A stretch of DNA of 54,132 bases from Symbiobacterium sp040797425 (lineage in GTDB: Bacteria; Bacillota; Sulfobacillia; Symbiobacteriales; Symbiobacteriaceae), in contig NZ_JBFNEH010000021.1 of NCBI RefSeq assembly GCF_040797425.1, forward strand, positions 1 to 54,132. Direction: 5' to 3'. Shown here in pieces: positions 48,623 through 54,132 of this stretch (positions within the stretch are counted from its first letter, which is position 1; the number at the start of each line of letters is the position of its first letter). The notes below the pieces were generated by a model. It made no database searches and had not been told where the DNA came from. It saw only the letters and a program-made list of their open reading frames with translations. The position numbers and the translations under genes are program-made.

Positions 48623-49255
48623 CTATTGCACCAGGCCGTAGCCGGGATAGTATCCGTAAGGGATGCCCATCATGCCGGGCGGGTACTGCTTGGCGAAACC
48701 GCCGCCGGGGGTCATTCCCCACACGGGAGGCTTGCCGAAGCCGCCCTTATCGTAGGTCGTGTCGCCCTTGCCAAAGGGCTTTCCGAAAGGCATGCCACCC
48801 TTGCCGAAGGGCATGCCGGGCTTGCCCCAGGGCATCATGCCCATGCCGAAGGGCATGCCACCCTTGCCGTAGGGCGTGTCACCCTGGTCGTAAGCCTCGC
48901 CGCCCATGCCGTACGGCATGCCAGGCTTGCCCCAGGGCATCCCGCCCATCATGCCGGGCTTACCCCAGGGCATTCCGCCCATCATCCCGGGCTTACCCCA
49001 GGGCATTCCGCCCATCATCCCGGGCTTACCCCAAGGCATTCCGCCCATCATCCCGGGCATGCCCATCTGGCCCCAGGGCATGGCCTCCTGGGTCATGCCG
49101 TCCATGCCGCGCTGCATTTCGCTGCGGTCGTCGGACGTGCCGCCCATGCCAGATGGCATGCCGCTCCTGTCGCGGGACGTGCCGCCCGCACCGTCTGAAC
49201 GGGATCCCCCGCCCGCTCCGGGAGAAGAGGGGAATCCTACGGGCCCGTAAAACAT
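48623..49255 (-). CDS. Gly/Met/Pro-rich tandem-repeat protein
   Basis: No known function. The 210-residue product is built of short Gly-, Met-, Pro-, Trp- and Lys-rich repeats. Four units MPWGKPGMMGG are encoded by 33-bp DNA repeats (48923-49054), with variants such as KGGMPFGMG around them. The C-terminus is PYGYYPGYGLVQ. It has no signal peptide or membrane helix. The composition resembles spore coat or surface structural proteins (inference). ATG at 49255 has GGGGGTGA upstream; an in-frame GTG lies 9 bases earlier. It is divergent from the Nudix gene and probably monocistronic. Confidence 0.75.
   Translation of the reverse strand: MFYGPVGFPSSPGAGGGSRSDGAGGTSRDRSGMPSGMGGTSDDRSEMQRGMDGMTQEAMPWGQMGMPGMMGGMPWGKPGMMGGMPWGKPGMMGGMPWGKPGMMGGMPWGKPGMPYGMGGEAYDQGDTPYGKGGMPFGMGMMPWGKPGMPFGKGGMPFGKPFGKGDTTYDKGGFGKPPVWGMTPGGGFAKQYPPGMMGIPYGYYPGYGLVQ
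48923..49054 (-). repeat. Four 33-bp tandem repeats within the Gly/Met-rich gene
   Basis: Units at 48923-48955, 48956-48988, 48989-49021 and 49022-49054. The middle two are identical; the fourth differs at one position and the first at a few. Length is a multiple of three, so copy-number changes keep the frame. Confidence 0.95.
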
Positions 49256-49373
49256 CCACTTCACCCCCGTTTCCCAGCGTATGTGCCTGCCGCACGAACC
49301 GTGTCGCACAGGTGGCCTGCTGCGGGGGGCGAAGATTTGTGCAATGGTACTACTGAAGGGGTTGTTTGCGCGC

Positions 49374-49832
49374 ATGGCCGCCGTCACACGCGATTTCACC
49401 GTTGCCACCTTCGTGGTCCACCAGGGCCGGGTGCTCCTGCTGTGGCACAGGAAGCTCGGCATGTGGCTGCCCCCGGGCGGGCACATCGAACCCAACGAGC
49501 TGCCCGACGAGGCCGCCGTGCGGGAGGTCCGGGAGGAGACCGGGATCACGGTCGTCCTCACCTCACCGCCGTCCCTGCCGCCCATTCCCGGCCCGCGCCA
49601 GCTCGCCCGCCCCGAGGGCGTCCAGCTCGAGCGCATCGGGCCGGACCACGAGCACATCGACCTGATCTACTTCGCACGCCCCGCTGACCCGACTGCGGTC
49701 AGCCCCGTCGCCAATCACGAGGTGGAGCATGTGGGCTGGTTCGGCCCCGCGGAGCTGGACCAGATCCCGCTGACGGCCGAGGTGCGGGCCTGGGTCGACC
49801 GGGCTCTCGCCGCGGCCGCGGAACGGGGGTGA
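49374..49832 (+). CDS. Nudix hydrolase
   Basis: The 152-residue protein has a complete Nudix box, GGHIEPNELPDEAAVREVRE plus ETGI, which binds Mg2+ and cleaves a nucleoside-diphosphate-linked substrate. The N-terminal DFTVATFVVHQGRVLLLWH and an end of VGWFGPAELDQIPL are typical. The substrate is unknown. ATG at 49374 is a choice among weak sites; ATG at 49344 would add 10 residues. It precedes the lipoprotein gene by 6 bp, so they may be co-transcribed. Confidence 0.88.
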   Translation: MAAVTRDFTVATFVVHQGRVLLLWHRKLGMWLPPGGHIEPNELPDEAAVREVREETGITVVLTSPPSLPPIPGPRQLARPEGVQLERIGPDHEHIDLIYFARPADPTAVSPVANHEVEHVGWFGPAELDQIPLTAEVRAWVDRALAAAAERG

Positions 49833-49838
49833 ACGCCG

Positions 49839-50708
49839 GTGCGCCGCGTGATCGCCTTGTTGGGGGTGCTCGCGCTCCTGGTTGCCGGGTGCGGCGCCGA
49901 GCTCTCGCAGGAAGAAGCCGCTGCCGCCGACGCAGAGCGGTTCCTCGCCGCACTCGCTGCCGGTGACTTCACGCTGGTCTGGAACGCGCTCACCGGGGAG
50001 GCGCGGGAACGCATGGGGAGCGACGCCGTGAGCGCCTACCTGGAGCAGACCCAGGTGACCTACAAAGAGGTGGCCCAGGCTGTGGAGGCGGAGCCCGGGG
50101 TGATGCGGGTCCGCGTGAACGGGCTGGTGCTTACCGACCCGGGGCGCACCGTGGAGTGGCCTGAAGCCTGGCTGACGCTCCGCCGGGAGGGCGAGCGCTG
50201 GGCGGTCGCGTGGGCCGAGCCGCTCTTTGACCTCGCCCTGAACGCCTACCACAACACCGAGTACACCCGGGCGCTGGCGCTGGCGCAGGCCATCGTCGCC
50301 ATCGACCCCTACCACTACCGCGGCCACCTGGAGCTGCACTACGCCTACCGCGGCCTCGGGCGGCTCCGGCAGGCCGAGCACGCGCTGAGAACGGCCGAGG
50401 AGCGTACGACCGCACCGCAACGGGCTGACGTGGCGGCGGCCTGGGCCCGGTTCAAGCTCAGCCTGGGCGATGCGGAAGAGGCCCTGAACTACGCACAGCG
50501 GGCGCTGGTGCTCGCGCGGCCGTACTCCCCGGGAACGTACTCCCCCGCCTGGCGGGCGGAGACCCTGGTACTGGCCGGCCAGGCGGCTCTTGCGCTGGGC
50601 GACGCAGAGACGGCCGCCGCCCTGGCGGAGGAGGCGGCAGAGGCAGACCCCGAGAGCCCCGCCCTGGCGATGTTCCTGCTCGAGCTGCCGGCTCTGCCCG
50701 CACAATAA
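49839..50708 (+). CDS. Lipoprotein with an NTF2-like and TPR region
   Basis: The 289-residue protein has a lipoprotein signal (LLVAGC, Cys 18) and is likely anchored outside the membrane. Residues about 25-125 resemble an NTF2/DUF4878-like domain (ERFLAALAAGDFTLVWNAL, WLTLRREGERWAVAWAEP). The rest is TPR-like helices (EYTRALALAQAIVAIDPYHY, HLELHYAYRGLGRLRQAEHAL, LGDAEEALNYAQRALVL). Such modules mediate protein contacts; no enzyme activity is implied. GTG at 49839 has GGGGGTGA 6 nt upstream. It lies between the Nudix and mobA genes. Confidence 0.82.
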   Translation: MRRVIALLGVLALLVAGCGAELSQEEAAAADAERFLAALAAGDFTLVWNALTGEARERMGSDAVSAYLEQTQVTYKEVAQAVEAEPGVMRVRVNGLVLTDPGRTVEWPEAWLTLRREGERWAVAWAEPLFDLALNAYHNTEYTRALALAQAIVAIDPYHYRGHLELHYAYRGLGRLRQAEHALRTAEERTTAPQRADVAAAWARFKLSLGDAEEALNYAQRALVLARPYSPGTYSPAWRAETLVLAGQAALALGDAETAAALAEEAAEADPESPALAMFLLELPALPAQ

Positions 50709-50732
50709 CGCAACGGACGAGGTGAGGGCTCA

Positions 50733-51344
50733 GTGGAGACTCCGATGCAGGCCTGCGGCGTGATCCTGGCCGGCGGGCGCTCGACCCGCATGGGTCGCAA
50801 CAAGGCGCTGCTCGAACTCGAAGGGGAGCCCCTGATCAGCCGCCTGGCCCGGCGGTTCAGCTGCTGGTTCGCACAGGTGGTGGTCGTCACCAACACCCCG
50901 GCGGATTTCGCCTTCCTGGGGCTGCAGACGGTGAGCGACCGGATTCCGGGCCTCGGGCCGCTCGGCGGGCTGGAGGCCGGGCTGCAGGCCAGCCGCTTCG
51001 AGTACGCCTTCTTCTGCGCCGTGGACATGCCTTTCGTCGACGAGTCCCTCGTCCGCTACATGGTGGGGGAGGCCCCCGGTCACGATATCGTCGTGCCACG
51101 AGTGGCCGGAGAGTTCGAGCCGATGCACGCCGTGTACGGCAAGGGCTGCCTGCCCGTCATCACCCGGAACCTGGACGCGCGGCGGCTGCGGCCCATCGCG
51201 ATCTTCACCGACCTGCGCGTCCGGGTCATCGACGACGCCGAACTGCGCCGCTTCGGCGACCCCGAGCGGCTCTTCTTCAACTGCAACACCCCCGACGACT
51301 GGGAACAGGCCCGCCGCCGGGTGAGGCAAGAAGGCGATTCATAA
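50733..51344 (+). CDS. mobA: Molybdenum cofactor guanylyltransferase
   Basis: The 203-residue protein links GMP to molybdopterin to form MGD. The N-terminal GTP-binding motif is LAGGRSTRMGRNKALLEL; SDRIPGLGPLGGLEAGLQA and FCAVDMPFVDESLV (metal Asp) follow, and NCNTPDDWEQA closes the domain. GTG at 50733 has GAGGTGA upstream. It overlaps the histidine kinase gene by TAATG. It could serve the molybdopterin oxidoreductase at 29874-31997. Confidence 0.93.
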   Translation: METPMQACGVILAGGRSTRMGRNKALLELEGEPLISRLARRFSCWFAQVVVVTNTPADFAFLGLQTVSDRIPGLGPLGGLEAGLQASRFEYAFFCAVDMPFVDESLVRYMVGEAPGHDIVVPRVAGEFEPMHAVYGKGCLPVITRNLDARRLRPIAIFTDLRVRVIDDAELRRFGDPERLFFNCNTPDDWEQARRRVRQEGDS

Positions 51345-53278
51345 TGAAGAAGAACTCGCGTTCCCTGCTCATCTCGATGCTCTCCCTGGGGCTGCTCGCC
51401 TGCGCCTCGCTGCTCCTGCCCGTCTCCTTCCCCGGCCGGAGCCAGCCGCTGCCGCCGCCGCTCTCCTCGTTTGCCATCGCGGCGATCATCGCCCTGCTGG
51501 TCTGGCTGGCACAGCCGTGGCGTGTGGCCATCCGGGGAGCCCGCGGCGACATCTCGGTCTCCATGGCCATCGATGTGGCGGCCATGCTGCTCTACCACCC
51601 GTTCATCGCGGGGCTGGGCTCGGCCGTGGGCACCGCCGCCTACCACCTGTTCGGCATGCCGCTCGTGCGGGCAACCCGCCCGAAAGAGAACCGCCTGGCC
51701 CGGGCTTTCGTCCGCGGCGTCGTCACCTTCGCCGCCGTGGCCCTGGGCGGTTGGGCGGCGGGAATGCTCCGGCCGGCGGCCGGGGCGATCGTCTTCAGCC
51801 AGGACTGGCTCGCCATCGTCGTGGGCATCTCGATCCGGCTCCTCATCCGCATCGTCTTCTACCCCCTCGGCATGGCGGCGCTGCGACGGGACCCCGTGGG
51901 GGAGTACCTGCGGAAAGAGTGGGAGCGCCTGCCCCTGGTGCCGTACCTGATGATCACCACCCTGGGCGGTACCGCGGCCCTCATCTTCCAGTACCAGCCG
52001 CCTGCCATCGTGCTGCTCTTCGGCCCGCTGGCGGCGACGTGGGCGCTCTCCCAGGAGTTCCACCGGCTGAACGAACTGCTGGCCACGCTGGAAGACAAGG
52101 TACAGGACCGCACGGCCCGTCTGGCCGAGACGGTGACCGCGCTGGAGCGGCGACTGGCGGAGTCAGAGGCGCTCCACGCGGTGGACGAGGCGATCAGCAC
52201 GGCCATCCACCCCGACGAGGTCCTGGCGGTCATCGCCCGGGAGTCCGTGCGGGTGACGGGCGGGTCGTCGGCCCTGGTGACCCTGCTCACGGCCGACGGC
52301 CGCCAGTTCGTGCGGGCGACCAGCGGCGAGGGCATGGAGCGGTACATCGGGCTGGAGCTGCCGATGCAGGGCAACCTGACCAGCCTCGTGCTGCAGACCG
52401 GACAGCCCCACGTCTCCCGCGACCCGGAGAACGATCCGCGCCTCAATCAGGACCTGGTGCGGTCCGGCCACTGGCGGGACGTGATCGAGGCGCCGATCCG
52501 CACCAAGGACCGGACGCTGGGCGTGCTGGTGGTGGCCAGCCAGCAGCCCGGACGGTTCGACGAGCAGCACATGCGCCTGCTTACGCTGCTGGCCAACCAG
52601 GCCGGCCGCCTCATCGAGAACTCCGAGCTGCACGCCAAGGCGCGGGAGGTGGCGGTGCTGGAGGAGCGGAACCGGCTGGCCCGGGAGCTGCACGACTCCG
52701 TCACCCAGATGCTCTTCGGCCTCACGCTGAACCTGGAGTCCGCCGCCAGCCTGCTGCAACGGAAGCCGGAGAAGGCGGCCGCGCTGGTGAGCCGCTCGCA
52801 GGAGATGGCGGCGGAGGCCCTGGCCGAGATGCGTTCGCTGATCTTCGAGCTGAGGCCGGCCGCGCTCCAGGAGAAGGGCCTGGCGATGGCGCTCAGCAAT
52901 CACATCAACCTCTTCCGCCGCCGGCAGGGCATCGACGTCTCGCTGGCCCTGGAGGGCGATGAACGGCTGACGCCGGAGGTCGAGTTCGCCCTCTACCGGG
53001 TGGCGCAGGAGGCGCTGAACAACGTGGCGAAGCATGCCCGGGCGCAACACGTGCGGGTGCGGCTCAAGCTGCAGCCGGACGAAGCGTTCCTGGAAGTCTG
53101 CGATGACGGCATCGGATTTGACCCGACCGCTGGCGTGCCCGCCGGTTCATTCGGTATGATCGGAATGAGAGAGCGCGTGAGCGAAGTGGGGGGCTCCCTG
53201 GAAGTCGAGTCGCGGCCAGGCCAGGGAACGTGCATCCGGGCCCGAATTCCTGTAGCCTCCGGAGGTGAGACCGGTTGA
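51344..53278 (+). CDS. NarL-type sensor histidine kinase with membrane and GAF domains
   Basis: The 644-residue kinase begins with about six to eight membrane helices (residues 8-245), then a coiled segment (EDKVQDRTARLAETVTALER), a GAF domain (about 285-430), a HisKA_3 dimerisation domain with the phosphorylated His in ARELHDSVTQMLFGL (about 450) and an HATPase domain (VAQEALNNVAKHA N-box; CDDGIGFDP; GSFGMIGMRERV). The signal is unknown. It overlaps mobA by TAATG and the response regulator by TTGA, so it works with the next gene. Confidence 0.95.
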   Translation: MKKNSRSLLISMLSLGLLACASLLLPVSFPGRSQPLPPPLSSFAIAAIIALLVWLAQPWRVAIRGARGDISVSMAIDVAAMLLYHPFIAGLGSAVGTAAYHLFGMPLVRATRPKENRLARAFVRGVVTFAAVALGGWAAGMLRPAAGAIVFSQDWLAIVVGISIRLLIRIVFYPLGMAALRRDPVGEYLRKEWERLPLVPYLMITTLGGTAALIFQYQPPAIVLLFGPLAATWALSQEFHRLNELLATLEDKVQDRTARLAETVTALERRLAESEALHAVDEAISTAIHPDEVLAVIARESVRVTGGSSALVTLLTADGRQFVRATSGEGMERYIGLELPMQGNLTSLVLQTGQPHVSRDPENDPRLNQDLVRSGHWRDVIEAPIRTKDRTLGVLVVASQQPGRFDEQHMRLLTLLANQAGRLIENSELHAKAREVAVLEERNRLARELHDSVTQMLFGLTLNLESAASLLQRKPEKAAALVSRSQEMAAEALAEMRSLIFELRPAALQEKGLAMALSNHINLFRRRQGIDVSLALEGDERLTPEVEFALYRVAQEALNNVAKHARAQHVRVRLKLQPDEAFLEVCDDGIGFDPTAGVPAGSFGMIGMRERVSEVGGSLEVESRPGQGTCIRARIPVASGGETG

Positions 53279-53910
53279 ACCCTGTACGGATACTGATCTG
53301 CGATGACCACTTCATGGTGCGGCAGGGGCTGCGGACCTATTTCGAGCTGCAGGATGACTTCGAGGTGGTCGGCGAGGCGGCGGACGGCCAGCAGGCGGTA
53401 AAGCTCACCAAGGAGCTGAAGCCCGACGTCGTACTGATGGATCTGATGATGCCTGAGTTGGATGGGCTGAGCGCACTGCGGGCCCTCAAGGGGACCGGCG
53501 CCCGTGTGATCATGCTCACCTCGTTCCTGGATCTGGACAAGGCGATGGCCTGTATCGAGGAGGGCGCGCTGGGCTTCCTTACCAAGGACATTGAGCCGGC
53601 CGACCTGGTAGACGCCATCCGGGCGGTCCACCGGGGCGAACCCCGGCTGCACCCCGAGGTGATGAAGCGGCTGATGGTGCGCACGACGCAGCCGCAGCAG
53701 GCCCGCCGCCGGGAGCTACTCACCCCGCGGGAGCTGGACGTGCTGAAGTGCCTGGCCCACGGCATGACCAACCGGGAGATCGCCGAGAAGCTGGTCATCA
53801 GCGAGACCACGGTGAAGACCCACATCTCGTCGATCCTGAGCAAGCTGCAGCTGGCCGACCGGACGCAGGCGGCCCTGTGGGCGGTGCGGGAGCACCTGGT
53901 GGACGAATGA
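53275..53910 (+). CDS. NarL/LuxR-family response regulator
   Basis: The 211-residue regulator has a receiver domain (ICDDHFMVRQGL at the start, phospho-Asp in DVVLMDLMMPELDG near residue 55, Thr in IMLTSF and Lys in GFLTKDIEPADL). A LuxR-type HTH follows (LTPRELDVLKCLAHGMTNRE, ISETTVKTHISSILSKL). TTG at 53275 follows GGAGGTGA and overlaps the kinase stop. It is the partner of the preceding kinase; targets are unknown. Confidence 0.96.
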   Translation: MNPVRILICDDHFMVRQGLRTYFELQDDFEVVGEAADGQQAVKLTKELKPDVVLMDLMMPELDGLSALRALKGTGARVIMLTSFLDLDKAMACIEEGALGFLTKDIEPADLVDAIRAVHRGEPRLHPEVMKRLMVRTTQPQQARRRELLTPRELDVLKCLAHGMTNREIAEKLVISETTVKTHISSILSKLQLADRTQAALWAVREHLVDE

Positions 53911-54046
53911 CCCTCATCCGCGGGGAGGAGGTCCGACTCCTCCCGGCGTGGGCAGCAAAATCCCGCCCGGGGAAGGATGTCACACAGGGGGGCAGGGGGT
54001 ATGCTGTGAGTGTGGTCAGTCGAGATCCCCTTCCCCCATGTGAGAA

Positions 54047-54084
54047 GAAACAGGACGCCTTGCGGGAGGCGTCCTGTTTCTTTT
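54047..54084 (+). terminator. Strong terminator after the two-component operon
   Basis: Perfect 13-bp arms GAAACAGGACGCC and complement around an 8-nt loop, followed by TTTT. It lies about 136 bp after the response-regulator stop. Confidence 0.92.
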
Positions 54085-54088
54085 AAGT

Positions 54089-54132
54089 GGGGGGGGGGGG
54101 GGGGGCCCCCGCCCCCCCCCCCCCCCCCGCCC
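54089..54132. repeat. Poly-G then poly-C tract at the window end
   Basis: G17 is followed at once by C5, G, C17, G, C3. The two long runs are complementary. It may be a real variable homopolymer hairpin, but a sequencing or assembly artefact at a contig end is at least as likely. Confidence 0.6.

Noticed and set aside
48923..49054. CRISPR-like repeat array
   Set aside because: Units are contiguous without spacers and keep a reading frame; it is a protein-coding tandem repeat.

Overview
The window looks like chromosomal DNA from a very GC-rich, endospore-forming member of the Firmicutes. A Symbiobacterium-like bacterium is the best guess (inference). The reasons are sporulation-type genes (yqfC, yqfD, a yaaH/sleL-like gene, yyaC), a lysyl T-box leader, CIRCE operators on the heat-shock genes, strong Shine-Dalgarno sequences and frequent GTG/TTG starts, all in DNA that is strongly GC-rich by eye. 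No rRNA, tRNA, CRISPR array, transposase or phage gene was recognised. Layout. 1-5300: a flavin monooxygenase and a thioredoxin on the minus strand, then a plus-strand cassette made of an unusual ABC ATPase-LytTR fusion, an ABC ATPase, an ABC-2 permease and a glycosyltransferase-like gene. 5300-10400 (minus): ferritin, two overlapping CrcB/FluC fluoride-channel genes, a YqjM-type old yellow enzyme, mgtE with a long structured leader, and an alpha/beta hydrolase. 10469-19147 (minus): a spore-lytic yaaH-like gene, then the tightly packed operon yqfC-yqfD-phoH-pgpH-ybeY-dgkA-cdd-era. 19279-26700: a small unknown ORF, a CapA-like lipoprotein (plus), lysS behind a T-box, degV, an MFS exporter and an unknown plus-strand gene. 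26764-34000 (minus): a repeat protein, floA, nfeD, a molybdopterin oxidoreductase with a NapG-like ferredoxin, yqeY, rpsU, hinT and ddl. 35280-36894 (plus): two PIG-L-like deacetylase paralogues. 36920-47453 (minus): rsmE, prmA, a membrane-anchored unknown, dnaJ, dnaK, grpE, hrcA, guaA, hpt and yyaC. 47536-53910 (mostly plus): an aromatic-acid-exporter-like protein, a Gly/Met repeat protein (minus), a Nudix hydrolase, a TPR lipoprotein, mobA, and a NarL-type two-component pair. The window ends in a terminator and a poly-G/poly-C tract. How it fits together. From hrcA (44386) down to era (11905) the minus strand keeps the gene order known from Bacillus (hrcA-grpE-dnaK-dnaJ-prmA-rsmE ... rpsU-yqeY-nfeD-floA ... 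yqfC-yqfD-phoH-pgpH-ybeY-dgkA-cdd-era), interrupted by inserted genes. Heat shock is under two separate CIRCE operators. lysS is under tRNA-sensing attenuation. mgtE has a strong promoter about 316 nt upstream and a leader with a terminator-like hairpin. The most unusual points are the ABC-LytTR fusion with a degenerate nucleotide site next to three helically phased direct repeats, the mgtE leader, a CapA protein with a PstS-like front half, two repeat-rich proteins of unknown function, a PIG-L paralogue lacking the catalytic aspartate, and several genes whose best start codon appears to be CTG.
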